Part shown: positions 11,880 to 23,200 of the stretch, piece by piece | Numbering within the stretch: the first letter of the stretch is position 1 | Layout: the number at the start of each line of letters is the position of its first letter | Source: Paragonimus skrjabini miyazakii | Taxonomy: Eukaryota; Platyhelminthes; Trematoda; Plagiorchiida; Troglotrematidae | Direction: 5' to 3' | Length of the DNA stretch: 64,000 nucleotides | Assembly (NCBI GenBank): GCA_014338405.1 | Contig: JTDE01021434.1 | Location: forward strand, 89,131 to 153,130 | Notes under the pieces: model-generated | What the model was told of the DNA's origin: nothing | Databases searched by the model: none | Seen by the model: only the letters and a program-made list of their open reading frames with translations | Program-made: the position numbers and the translations under genes

Positions 11880-12690
11880 CAAGACGTTACAAAGTGGGAA
11901 CACTACATTCGCTTACAGCGGAAATGGCAAGACATGAATTGTTCCGACATCTCGACACATGTTTAGGTGTCTGGGTCCCCATCCAATGTAAACAATTAAC
12001 CCACCCCAAGACCGTCAGTGAAATATTTGAAGAGCTCCTATAGTTAGTGCGTCCGCGAAAGCATGGTTGCTGTCTTAGCATATCATCCCAGTAACACTTC
12101 CATGCCTTACACCCCTCCAGATATTTCGTTTGCAATGATACAGGCCCATTGCCATTGATGAGTCTAAGAAATGGGAATTTCAGCTCACACTTTTGCGCGT
12201 CCTTTTGCTCACAGGCCGTTTTTTGATTGGCCAGCAAGCATCCAGGCGATGCCACTGATTGAGCGGGTCCGTTTTAAGTGTTTGCGTGTGCGCTAATCAC
12301 AGGATTTTTCATCACTGTCCTTTGTAAAGTCTATCTGGAGACGTTGAGTTTGAGCGATTAGTTGAGCTCCGAAATCCTTTTTATTACACTGGAAGTGTAT
12401 CTCGCCTGCTAAGACTGTTAGGTGCCTCACTCCACTTCGTTGTCACGACATCCATTGAGCTCCTCGGTTATCTTTTGGAGGCAGCGTTTACTACTTCTGG
12501 CAACTCCTCGTATGGTCAACTGCGTTTGTTGGAACGTTAAAAACGTCCTCTTTCTCAAGTTGACCGGTTTGTCGTCTTGTGGTGTGACGTGGATGAAACG
12601 GTTATAAAACAAAACGGTAGTGGTACGTGACTTGGCTATGCTGAGATGAGTCCACCGGCCAAACTGCTTATCAAACCCACAGTACTGCAT
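11880..12690 (-). mobile_element. Possible BEL/Pao-type retroelement scrap
   Basis: Two minus-strand open frames (12690-12427 and 12255-11887) read in a plausible order. The first holds VTPQDDKPVNLRKRTF and LQKITEELNGCRDNEV. The second holds GPVSLQTKYLEGC followed by CYWDDML. The pattern of a PVSLQ-type strand followed by a WDD(x)L motif resembles the end of the reverse transcriptase in BEL/Pao elements. No protease or catalytic box was seen. The call is weak, and an unrelated decayed ORF is possible. Confidence 0.25.
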
Positions 12691-15109
12691 ATCATCATGG
12701 CTTATCAGCTACCATGTTGACAAAACTGTAGCACATGTTCAGTTCTCAAGACACCCGAAGTCCATATGACTGGCTGACAATGAATTACTGTTTCAGCCCG
12801 AGGTACAATTTTGCCACAGCCACTTTTTCTATTCACTCATGATCACAAACGCTGCTTCCACCTGTTGCGAAAATAATTACCATCTAATTGGTTCTGAGAT
12901 AGGCTATTTTAACGTCTGTGTGGTTGTGACTGTCTGATTCACCTGACCGTGGGAAGTGTCTCCTGGTCTTGACACAGTAAAGAATAAAAAGAGTTTGGCA
13001 GTTTTATTTATCAAACAACAAAGCAGTACACGTGGCACGCAATTTGCCAGGTGGTCAGTAGTTGAAGCTTACCAAGCTGATGATTCACCGTGGTACGATT
13101 TACCAGACAGCTGGTTGCCTATCTGTCAACTAGGTCAATGACTGTCTGGTTCGGTTCAGACTGAAAACACATGGTTGGTCGTCCTTTATCAGGTGTTTGG
13201 ATTTTCCTGACATCAACCCTTTTTGTGATCCACCGTTGCCCTCAAAACCCCGGGATCTGTAGCACAAGCCAGACTGTTTGCCGAAGTCTAACGATATATG
13301 GATTTGGAGGTCACCCATTACTGGGGTCGATAAGTATAATCTGTAAATCTGGTAGTGGCTTAATCAAAAAATTACCTGAGGGACGATCGGGAAGTGGATG
13401 TCGATAATGTCTTTTGTGAAGGTTGATTTGACTGTAACTTGAATGAAGCTAAACTTCCAGACTGGAGAATTCTGTGGCGGGAAAATTGGACAAACCAAGT
13501 CTTTCATACCAATGGAAACCCGGTAAGCTGAGGTTGTCATCTGGTGTGTGTGACGTATCGTGTGGCGTATCTTACAGCAGGACTTCATCGTCCTAAATGT
13601 TTTGGTCACTTGTGCAAGCAGTTGTAGCGGTGGTTTACCAGAAGAATTCCACAGTTATCTAGTGACGTTATGCATCGCCTCCAACTACAGGCGAGTTCTG
13701 TTCTCTATGTTAGTAAGGGACACCAATTTTGTACCACATTTGATCTCGTGTTTCATAGGCAACCTTCGGACTGCTGAACCAAATGCCCAGTTGAACACAG
13801 TTGTTCGATACGTCCGTTTATATTATGGCTGATATCCTGAGACCGACTAGTTTGTGCGAAATCAATCCAATTAACCCATTTTGTTACACTTCCTGCTATG
13901 GTGCTGGATGAGGATGTATAAACTTAAACAAACTCAATATATATTTGTCTAGAAACATCACCTGGAATTTCAGGAACGTCCACCAGAAAGAAATCAGTTC
14001 CTTGGCCATTTCACTAGTGTTGCTTGATAGGTTGCACATACAGTAAAATATTTTTGTGAAATCTCAATCTCTTGTTCCTGTTTATCATCACATCTTCCAC
14101 ATTACATACCAGCAGAACTGTAGTTCGTTGCCTGCAACGCTGTTCTACTTAACATATCTACTGCTTTCAAAGCTTCAGAATAAATTGGGTAGTTTCATCT
14201 AACTAGAAAGTGCAATGTAACATTCACTAGATGGGCTTCGTGTGAAGTGGCCGATTTCCACGTCTGAAAAGTGACAAAACAAAATGAAAACAACGGAAAT
14301 ATTGACACAACAATTAATGCACAATCTACAAACCTTAATTAGTTCCGAGTCCTAGGTAGGCTCCAACAGTACAACAAAACTAGGCGAAGAGCTACGAACG
14401 AGAAGGACAATAAACTTAGCAGAACGGAGTCGAGCAACGCTAGAGGGAAGGTGAGAAGGAACCAATAGAAATGTTTCAAAACTAACAACCAATAAAAGAT
14501 AGCTTATTTAGGTGCACTGTGAGGAGGAAGAATGGAACACATATGGATGATCAGTGGGAGTGTGGGAGTCGGTAGATAGGTAGTCAGGTAAAGGACTAAA
14601 TTTCTGCTTTGTTTTATAGGTACAACATTGCGAAAGTGTATGTACTTACCTGTCCAGGTATTCTTTCATTGAACTCTGCGTTGAATAACGTCGTTCATTT
14701 GTTGGCGTAAACGAACGTCTAGGAAGGATATTTGGTTTTCGGCTTCTTTCTCAAGCGCAAACTTAACTGACTAGTGGGTGCACCTGAACGTATTGAGCAC
14801 TATGCACAGATTAGTATCGGAGCCAACACGTTGCCTGACTGACAGAATATATAGAATCTGGTTGACGGATATTCCAGAAAATCAGCTTTAATTCATAAAA
14901 AACGCAATGCATGACAACGGTTATCCGAACGATTTATCACCAGAAACGTGATCAGAATATCACCTAAACCTGAAATGCAGATCGTAAAGAAGAAACTTGA
15001 GTCTACTTGAGTGCTTCTCAAATGTAACAATGTCGCTGAATGGCTGACACAGACTCAACCAGGCAATCAACAGGACCTATGCTATAACTGAACTCCATAT
15101 TCATTTCAC
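12691..15109. other. Unassigned stretch upstream of the Penelope fragment
   Basis: Balanced composition to about 13900, then AT-richer. The frames at 13171-13407 (+) and 13609-13130 (minus) have no recognised family. The part after 14900 may be diverged reverse-transcriptase / linker sequence belonging to the Penelope element that follows. Confidence 0.3.
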
Positions 15110-15560
15110 CCACATCTCCAGTTTTCAAGTTTTATAACAAGGATAGACTGACAGTTCAGACCTCATCGATATGTATCTACTATTTCATTTGCTCTTGTGG
15201 AGCAGGTCATATTGGTTGAACATCAAGACAGCCTTTGAAACGAATCCCGGAGCTCCATCCAAGTTGGCTGGAGCATGGTGAAACACGATCGGTCGACAGC
15301 GCTGCTGTCACTCATCTGACTGAAACTGACCACCCCATGAGCACTGACCAAAGATTTCGAATGGTTTATCGCGTACCGAGTAATCGACCAAGACCGTCCG
15401 CACAGAGACACGGTGTACTGCGTGGTTATCAGAATCACGCTGCTTGACTTAACAATATGTCATCAAAAGTAGTTTGTTCAGGAGTTGGATCTACTCTGGC
15501 CTTAAATCTACCGAATCAATGACCAACCTACATAGTTAAAACAGTGTAAGATGGTGACGA
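15110..15560 (+). mobile_element. Penelope-like element fragment: GIY-YIG endonuclease
   Basis: On the + strand the motif FICSCGAGHIG at about 15185-15220 corresponds to the cysteine-rich GIY-YIG signature (usually TCSCGA.YIGRT). It is followed by LHPSWLEHGETRSVDSA, THLTETDHPM and FRMVYRVPSNRPR, the ordered tail of trematode Penelope-like proteins. Frame changes occur near 15230 and after 15450, and the stop after GHIG shows decay. The reverse transcriptase is not recognisable upstream. It points away from the second Penelope fragment at 17810-17150, so the two are separate insertions or an inversion. Confidence 0.82.
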
Positions 15561-15949
15561 ACCATCCAGCCATTGCCAACCGATTGACTCATGACTTCGT
15601 TTCTCTCTAATAAGTCTGATCAACATCTCGATCTAGTTCTGTCACCTTCTCATATAAGTGTACCGGCCTGAAGATGACTGATCGAAAATTGAGTGTACTT
15701 TGATCCTTAGTACCTTAACCTCAGGTCCTCATTGCCTTACAAATTTGGCAATAGGCTTCCCTCGCTGTTGCCCATGGGGGGAATTTATCCTAGTTTATTC
15801 ACAGTTTTTCCTGATGGGCGTTCTCTTTTTCTCGGTTTGGATACATACGTCAGTTATGTTCTGCGCAGATTCATATGTGTATTTTTTGCACGTTTTAGTG
15901 ACAGTTTTGCGTTGCTTCGACAACGCTTGTTCACAGTTTTGTCAGGGTT
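15561..15949. other. Likely 3' flank of the Penelope fragment, nothing coding
   Basis: No coding match. The open frames at 15700-16133 (+) run across a tRNA-derived repeat and are unlikely to be translated. Confidence 0.3.
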
Positions 15950-16160
15950 GATTAATGCAAATTTAGCATTGATCACATTAGACCAAACGTTTCTCCTTAA
16001 TGTAGAATTTTCAGTCGGCTGCTATGGAAAGGAACCATTATACCCCGGTTCTTTGTCATCTGAACTCGTTAGTTATGCAAAACACTGCCACGTGCGGGAT
16101 TCGAACTTAGGCCACGCTCTAATGAGACGCTAACGGTGACCAATGTTTCATTGACGTCAG
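15950..16160 (-). repeat. tRNA-derived repeat with a good B box
   Basis: The minus strand reads GGTCACCGTTAGCGTCTC, then GGCCTAAGTTCGAATCCCGC (16122-16090). The latter is a near-consensus RNA polymerase III B box in its tRNA context. The following 120 bp (ACTAACGAGTTCAGATGACA and so on) looks like a SINE body. No second copy was found in the window. Confidence 0.5.
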
Positions 16161-17149
16161 ATTGTATACGATCGGATCGCCATATGTGAAAGCCCATAAG
16201 CACTCACTGATAAATATTACTCAGATTGTCCGATCATCTGTAGAGTAGACACATCAAATGTTGTGCTAACTATAATCGGTACTTCCACTATTTGGATTTC
16301 TCCCCAAGTTGAAATCACAAAATAATTATACTTTCCTGGGATGTTTTCAGTGTCGATAAATAGTAGAAGATTTAGTTGGCATAATCTCAATCACACCTGT
16401 TCGTACATTTCATATTCATACAGATGTTGCATCCAGCATGTTTGTAAAATAAACACTGATCTAGAGTTTTACTCCTATTAAAACTCATTAGTGGTGTAAT
16501 TCTTTATAGCAATCAGCAGCTTGTTAAGTAATCATATTAAGGAGCGCGTTAGTGCTCTCATGTTAGACAACCGAATTGTCATTCTAAACGGTCAACCATA
16601 TTTTCCACTGAGTTCGCTAATAGTTTGCCAAATTACTGCGTCACAAGGAACATGATTGTCGGCTTAGTCTGTGTTCCACAAATTCTCCTCTTTAGCTAGT
16701 ACGATTATAAGGAATTAATTGATGAGTTGGAAAGTTAGTGATCAACAAAATCATGAAAGGAAAGTGTGATTGAATAAATAATTAACACTATTTCGTTGTG
16801 GTTAAGAACACAAGCAAAGTCGTTCCTAGGTAGTCAGTGTTAATCGCGCTGGGACAGTGGGAGGAGAACAAATTATTTCACATATTGCACAGCCGTGTTT
16901 GGGCAAGGAAGCCCCATGGTTTGAGCGAATTATTTTTGCTAACACAATTTTGGGTGACGTATTAGGATTGGGGCCGCCTCGGCTATCGACAGGATGTGGT
17001 CTGTGACCTTTCGCCATAAGGTTGCTGGGACCCGATAGACGGTGCGAAATGATCAGTTCGTGTATGTGTGTCGATCACAATCATCCGAATGGGCTAGAAT
17101 GGATGAATTGATGAGTTTGGTTGTCCCAGAGTGTTCACGGTTTCTTTTA
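16161..17149. other. Unassigned stretch
   Basis: No supported gene. It may include diverged 3' sequence of the minus-strand Penelope fragment that ends near 17150. Confidence 0.3.
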
Positions 17150-17810
17150 CATAATCGCGCTGAGTAGCGTGATCTATATATGTTCTATATATGTTGGACC
17201 ACATGAACAATCAAATGAAGAAATCAAGGAGAGGAAACACCACTAAGCATGTTATCTGTCAAATTCGTTGGTACCGATAGTTTTAAATGAAGTGTGACAA
17301 CAGAACTTGCTGTATAATAACTTGCGCTGATAGCATTAGTGATTTGATGTGATATCATTTGCGCCGCAGCGTCATCATTGAACAGCGAAGAGAAGTAGAC
17401 GATTTTCTTATCGAAAATGTCCACTAAGGGTCGCGGATGCCTCTGCTGCATGTTGCTGTTGATGAACTTTTCGAGACAGACTTTAGTGCTAAGAACCTCC
17501 TATAAATTATTTACTTCCTCCTTTATCGTGTCCACTGCGCAGATCCTGTTTACTCTATTCGTCAAACCAGGTATCAGATCACGTTTGAGACTGATCGATA
17601 CATAGCTATGAAAGTGCGTATATCGACTAGTCCATGTTTTCCTCCTAAATACGCTTTTCTGTAGTGAACCGTCTGATATGCGTTTCAGCGCCAAGTCAAG
17701 AAAAGACACTCGTCCATTAATTTCCTCTTCCATAGTGAATGTAATGTTTTGTGTCTTGTTAACATATTTTTATAGTATTTTCTGGTTGCCTACTGAGCGA
17801 CTTCCGAACT
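17150..17810 (-). mobile_element. Penelope-like element fragment: RT thumb plus start of GIY-YIG
   Basis: The minus strand reads FTMEEEINGRVSFLDLAL, RISDGSLQKSVFRRKTWTSR, YTHFHSYVS, LIPGLTNRVNRICAVDTI (17770-17500). This is the conserved block after the catalytic core of Penelope reverse transcriptases. It is followed by the linker VYFSSLFNDDAAAQ (17400-17360) and DCSCGPTYIEHI at about 17200, a degenerate GIY-YIG signature. Stops and one frameshift break it. The catalytic YxDD part is missing. Confidence 0.85.
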
Positions 17811-18264
17811 GAATTCTGAACAGGTTAAATCTATCTTCGTAAATGCTCATTACAAGTATTTGAGTGATAAGACCTCGCCCTATGGATTGCTTACAATATC
17901 TCACCTGGTGACGCTCAACGTGTTAGGAACCAATCAGTCTATTATGACATCAAGGCCTGGCTTCGTTTTTTGTCCCTAACCAAAGCAAAAACATATCAAT
18001 TGTTTGTCCAATTACATTTCTTCTTCGTTATTCTGTTAATCGACAACATTCTAACTCGTTACCTAATTTTATATAACTGTGCCAGCCAAAGAGGAAAATT
18101 AATCGAAAACAGTCTATTCGCTGATACTTTGTTTTGCAAGGTTTCCATGGAGATTTTCGATTATCTAAATCTGTATTATTCCCACTTCATGAAACCTTTA
18201 TGTAAATTATTTTTACACACTATGGCTACTAATTCTCTCTTTCTTGTAAACATTTTTAAATTAG

Positions 18265-18453
18265 GAGTTCGGAAAGCATCAGAGGCCGCCATACTGAATG
18301 CAAATTACATGTTGCGACGATTACAAAGTCACTATCCGATCAAGTTTGTCAACCAGAACGGGTGCTGTGCTCACGAATTCATTGTGGATTGTTCCGCATT
18401 CGAAAAATATCACATTACAACGCTGGACATTGCTAAACGGCTGATGGATTATG
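18265..18453 (+). CDS. GLDC: Glycine decarboxylase (GLDC, P protein), internal exon near the C-terminal end
   Basis: This exon belongs to glycine dehydrogenase (decarboxylating), the PLP-dependent P protein of the mitochondrial glycine cleavage system. The P protein decarboxylates glycine and passes the aminomethyl group to the lipoyl arm of the H protein. The translation contains the conserved run ASEAAILNANYML, then HEFIVDCSAFEK and DIAKRLMDYG, which align in order with the C-terminal part of animal GLDC (human equivalents are ETAILNANYM, HEFILDTRPFKK and DVAKRLQDYG). The exon starts after a pyrimidine-poor but usable acceptor ending TTAG at 18264. Its first two bases, GA, complete a glycine codon. 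It ends at 18453 before a good donor, GTGAGT, leaving phase 1. The open frame continues upstream to 17970, but that part is AT-rich, lies before the acceptor and does not resemble GLDC. The PLP lysine would lie in earlier exons, which I did not find. The mitochondrial location is inferred from the family. Confidence 0.93.
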
Positions 18454-18654
18454 GTGAGTCCAGGAAGATCTGTCAACCGTGTTTTATATGCGGGTATGAT
18501 TAACTTAATGTTGATACTCGCCAGAAAATGTTGGGGTCTACGGGGCCACTTATGACAACTGAACAGTAATTGATCGAATATCCACCATATACTATGATAT
18601 TTGAAGCAGATGATTTACAAAACCAGTAATTGAAACATTGAGTTCTCTTTATCC

Positions 18655-18801
18655 AGGTCCTTTAGACAGCAAGAAAACATACATTGCGAGATGCAATCAT
18701 TTTGTTTATCCTCATCAGTCGATTACATGATACATTCAGTTATATAGGTTAAGGGCTAGACGACAAAACAATGAAGTGAACGAACATCACAAGGAAGCAA
18801 T
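18655..18801 (-). repeat. Inverted repeat, left arm (with degenerate hammerhead)
   Basis: About 145 bp, close to 90% identical to the reverse complement of 18892-19035. The arm includes TTATATAGGTTAAGGGCTAG and ACAAAACAATGAAGTGAACG. A hammerhead-like motif occupies 18678-18729 on the minus strand, but the GAAA box reads AAAA, so this copy should be inactive. Confidence 0.85.
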
Positions 18802-18891
18802 CAGGGTTCACTACTACGGTAACGAAATTGATTGTGTCAGCACCTTTTGTCAACCAAGGGCCGGTGCGTGACGCTTGATCAACAATGCACC

Positions 18892-19035
18892 CATGTGATG
18901 TTCGTTCACTTCATTGTTTTGTCGCCTAGCCCTTAACCTATATAACTGAATGCTTCATGTAACCGACTGATGAGAATAAACGAAATGCTTGCATCTCGCA
19001 ATGTATGTCTTCTTGCCGTCTTAAATAACCAGTAT
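18892..19035 (+). repeat. Inverted repeat, right arm (with intact hammerhead core)
   Basis: This is the partner of 18655-18801. The two are separated by about 90 bp (18802-18891) of unrelated sequence, and together they could fold into a long hairpin. Penelope-like elements often carry terminal repeats in inverted or tandem order, and their repeats are known to hold hammerhead ribozymes. Confidence 0.85.
18956..19007 (+). ncRNA. Candidate type I hammerhead ribozyme
   Basis: All core elements occur in order: CTGATGA (18967-18973), a G...C-closed six-base loop as stem II (18974-18981), GAA (18982-18984), and stem III ATG/CAT with loop CTTG (18985-18994). The cleavage-site C is 18995. Stem I is CGA/TCG, and after a small internal loop it extends as CATGTA (18956-18961) with TGTATG (19002-19007), including G-U pairs. 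A very short stem III is typical of hammerheads in Penelope-like elements. Stem II has only one clear base pair, which is the main weakness. Predicted cleavage lies between 18995 and 18996. Confidence 0.6.
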
Positions 19036-19141
19036 TGCCATTAGAGTATTGAAGTATAGTACTTATTGATGACCAGTAGCCGTAAGAATACTGACAGATC
19101 ATTTGAGTTAAATTTACTTGAGATCGGTCTACTAGCGTCCT

Positions 19142-19152
19142 CCCCCCCCCCC
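19142..19152 (+). repeat. Poly-C run (11 C)
   Basis: A homopolymer of eleven cytosines inside a short intronic stretch. The length is prone to sequencing error. Confidence 0.9.
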
Positions 19153-19249
19153 GAGATTGTTTGTTTTACTGGGAATGAAATGTTTTCTTTGCTGTTATTA
19201 GTTTGGCAAATTGAATCCATCATGCTCTAAGTGAACGATACTGAAGTGT

Positions 19250-19272
19250 GATATATATATATATAATATATT
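19250..19272. repeat. (AT)n microsatellite
   Basis: About eleven AT units, imperfect at the 3' side. Confidence 0.9.
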
Positions 19273-19658
19273 GTACAGACTTCTCCCTCCTTACTTAGCC
19301 ATCGCATCTACTTATTTGTCATCAGTTTCAATCAAACGCTTTCCAAGAGATCAGAGTGCCACCGCCGACCATAAACATAGTATGCGTTTTGATGCAAAGA
19401 ACTTAAACGCTCGAATTACACTAATGTTCGATCGGCTGTTACCATTACTATGCCCCGCTGGACGGGGTTGCTGAATGCCACAACTTATTGCGTCCCCAGT
19501 CCCTGTGAATGTACCAACGATTCGTGTTTAATGATCAATCAGTCAATGGCATAAAGCGAACCTATTACTTGTACCCTATCGTTTCGTATGAGTTTAGTGG
19601 ATTGTTGGTGTCGGCTAAAAGCAATGTCACGAATCAAAAATAAGATAAAGAGAAGTGT

Positions 19659-20230
19659 GGAATTAATCAGGATTCACGGTTATACGCAGTTTATCTGGGC
19701 AGCTTTAAACCTCTTAATTCGGGGCAAAACAAGACAGAATAGTGATGGTTTACTCGGATAAAACTGGGTCTGTACATAAATAATGGATGGTTAACAAATT
19801 ATGCAACTTACAACCAAGTGAACTCTGAGCACGGTATTTAACTCTCAACAAGTAACAGCCAATATTGTGGCAGCGTAAACAATCTAATAGGGCCGTACGA
19901 AATAAACAAAAAAGAGAGTTCAAGTGACAGTTCGTGGTATCAATGGAGAGTGTTATGTGTAACAATGTGAGCAATGTTTGGACAATGTTTAACATATTTA
20001 GCAAATGGGGATGTATATAAAGTACCTACAGTACAGTAGTTTGATCAGTGGGCTATAGGTATAGGAACAGTTGAGAGTGACGTTGTGCAGGTCACTGATC
20101 GTAGATGGATAGCCAGACGGTAGCATTATGGGACAGGGTGTGAATGTTCGGTGGTTTGAGCCTTCCGGCGGACCTTTTGTCATCGGGCTCTCAATTTCAC
20201 TTGTACTAATCCAGACATAATTTTCATTGA
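19659..20230. repeat. Dispersed repeat C, copy 1 (about 570 bp)
   Basis: Colinear with 27748-28235 in the same orientation. Shared blocks include ACAAGACAGAATAGTGATGG, GTGAATGTTCGGTGGTTTGA, CATCGGGCTCTCAATTT and CTAATCCAGACATAATTTT. Identity is roughly 80%. No coding potential or clear TG...CA ends. This copy is longer by several indels. Confidence 0.85.
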
Positions 20231-22178
20231 TTCCAGCCAGAATCGACCAGAGGCTAAAAGACCATGACTAATTACCAAAGGATGATAGTTACTTGCTAAA
20301 AACTTTTGAAAAAGCTGTCATAACGAGAAAACCTGCGGTACCGATCCTGGTCATTCGTGGTTTTCTTATCAGGGTTTATGAATCAACCGAATGTGGATAT
20401 CTAGATCCATCCTTACGACAGCCAAGTCGTAATACAACGTATTCATTTAGTTAAATTAGTTGTTCTTAATTGTTCTAGACCTATTTGTTCGAGTCCTGGG
20501 CAGCATAATTCTAACTGCGGTGCCAATAGTGGAGTCTAGTGAATGTGATTAGCGTATAGGTTAAATTCACCAAAGACGACGTAAAAACGGGATAACTGGG
20601 CATTCATCAGTATGAATTCAATCAAGGCAGTGATATGGAATAAAAAGGATACCAAGTTCCTTTATTTAATCAAAACAGAAAACCCAATCATTTCCTTCCA
20701 GCTGAAAGCGAACCGCAAAATACAAACAGCTTCATTGATTACTTGATTGTCTCGAAAAGATACATTAAATGGCTCGTCAAATTGAATCAAAAATTGCTCG
20801 TAAAATGTTTCTCAGACTGAAATCATATGCGTGATTCTCAAGTTATGACACTTCAGTACTCTTGACTAATCATCGGTAAGTAGACTGATTCTGGTCTGTT
20901 GTCGGATGACGCGCTGTGTTTTGATTATCAGCCAGCTTACAGCCTCTGCTTGTGAACATTTTCTCGTTCTGTCTGCACGCTTTTGGGACAACAGTAAATT
21001 AGTCACAGATAAAAGTAAACTGGAAAAAAATTGTGGATGACTATTTACAAAGTTCTCTTAATCATTTATGATATGAAACAGACAAATTGCATTATTTGAA
21101 GTAACTTGATTATCTATGGATAGTTATTAGTAATATTTTTCAATATCTTGGAAATATTTCCTGTTAGGAAATGACATTTTCATTTATCAGCAAACCATTT
21201 CGAAAAGGTGAGATTGGCAACTATCGTTAATGCTGTTTGTAAATCTGCTAAGCGTAAAAGTATATTAATGTATCAACTTGTCATATGCTTAGAAGAACAG
21301 TTATTCCAGTGTTTCAACAAACTGTATTGTTTTTAGGTCCACAGTCAAATGACCTTGAGTTATATTATTCACCTTCATGATCACAAGATCCACTACCTAA
21401 TTAGAATGCAATGTGCGATGTTGTAGACTTTAAGAATGCAATTTGTTTATGATTTCTTTGACAAATAACATCTTGTGTAACGACCGTGGAAAATTCGTGG
21501 AATTAAGTGAAAACTTTCTATTGATCTGTCGAAGAGAGAAGTAGATATGAACGCTTTCTAGAGGAAGAAAACTGAAAGTCAACAAAAGTTTTGATGTCTT
21601 CATAGTTCAAGCTCCATAGATGAATATACTTGGTCAAGTAGCTGAATCCGTAGGATCATCAACAAGAATACTACCTTCCATTCGTGCGAATGAATGAGAA
21701 ATAATTATAGTTGCTTAATGAATACATGAAATTGAGGTAATTTCTATCACAGATCAGAAGAGGATCTGAGAGTAGATCACAGTATCATCATTTCAAGCTG
21801 GCTTCATTATTTCGTAGACCTATATTCCTTATTGCTGAGAGAATAACTAAAGACAGAAAATGGACCGGATGCTTTGGTTTCCAAAATTAAGATGAGTCAG
21901 TTTTAACATACTGCGTTGGAAAATTTTATCACACGAAATCGCTTACTAACCCCAAATATGTACACTTGATGGATAAATGAATTAAGTTACTCGCACAGTA
22001 CACTGTATCCATACTTGAAGAGAAACATCGACAGGGTGATTTTTAATGTTCTTTTTGTACAGACCACAAATGTGCATTTGACATTTGAACAATATAATTG
22101 GTAATGTTCGTGTAAAAAAGGCTGGTTGTTATATTTGCCGCTTAACAGAATGATGACATATCAATAAAACGGTTCATT
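20231..22178. other. AT-rich intronic stretch
   Basis: There is no open frame of note and no recognised repeat. It is probably plain intron or very old repeats. Confidence 0.35.
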
Positions 22179-22200
22179 GCAACAGCAACAACAACAACAA
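22179..22200 (+). repeat. (CAA)n microsatellite
   Basis: CAACAGCAACAACAACAACAA. Such trinucleotide runs often form the 3' tails of RTE or SINE copies, but no element was recognised next to it. Confidence 0.85.
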
Positions 22201-22230
22201 GATAAGCGGGTACAGAAAAGTCAATCCAAC

Positions 22231-23200
22231 GTACGTCAATATGCACTGTGTGAACAAGAGGCGTGTGCCATTAGTTCCGACGGCCGATCCAAACCGATCA
22301 GTTAGCAGTTGATCGATAGACACGTACACAATGCGTGTGAAACGGTCAATGACGCATCACGCGGGCGTATCACTGGTCTGCTCGGACCTAACACGATCAG
22401 AAGCTTCTCTTACACTCCCAGATGGTTGTATTTCACAAGCGTTCGTTCTCTGTTTAGTCTCGTTCTCCCAGATGACTGTCAGTTGTTGCCACTGCCATGA
22501 TCCGCTGATCCAACTGCGTTTTGGTCGGACATTTTTTATGGGTCCGCGGGTTAAACTGGACAAGTCACATCATCAAAAATTTAACTCATGCTTAGGACCT
22601 GAAACCTCCATCATAGTAATATGTGAAATATGAGTGTCAAACATAGCACGTTAACTGAATAGTGTATTAATGTTAGCTGTATACAGTGTTGTTCGCACGT
22701 GCTGTTCGCACCACAGGATACGGACCTGACTAAGCATACGGTTTTCGCACGAACACATGACAACCGGGCCGTAGTAGTGATACTTTCTGAACAAGGGATG
22801 TTCTTCGATAAATCGATTTTGATAAAAACCCGAAGCATATATCATCAATACGTCTGACTGGAAACCATGTTCTAAGTACCATGAACAGCTGCATAAAATT
22901 GGACAACGGTATTCTGCCCTAAAAAGGCAACATTTTCGTTGTGAGACGTCTGAACCCCCCGTGTACAACTTCATCGGCCGGTCATAGTGCAGCGAAAAGC
23001 TGTTCAGTAAAACAACGGCTTTCCTGTCCAACTCGCGCTTTCCCACTACACGTGCACTGGCGTTTATGAAGCACAATTCCTATCCGAAGCATAGCGACGG
23101 TTCCCAATGCAACGTCACATACATTTCTGCCTGGTTCTTCGCATGTGACTGACGCCTCCTGAGGTTGATTTTCGCTTTCCATTTCTCGCTCGTTGGCGTT
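22231..23200. other. Unrecognised stretch of near-balanced composition
   Basis: It has overlapping open frames on both strands (22331-22633 plus; 23076-22651 and 23182-22982 minus). The minus frame of 141 codons contains cysteine-rich segments (RCPILCSCSWYLEH, VVMCSCENRML) but no family I know, and no clear splice sites or start context. Its base composition differs from the AT-rich neighbours, so it may be a decayed mobile-element coding region. Confidence 0.25.

Noticed and set aside
15732..16133. 133-codon + frame as a gene
   Set aside because: It overlaps, antisense, a tRNA-derived repeat with a clear B box, and has no domain.
17970..18264. Upstream part of the 177-codon frame that includes GLDC exon 1
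   Set aside because: It is AT-rich, hydrophobic and does not resemble GLDC. The acceptor at 18264 and the match to the family both start at 18265, so this is intron read in frame.
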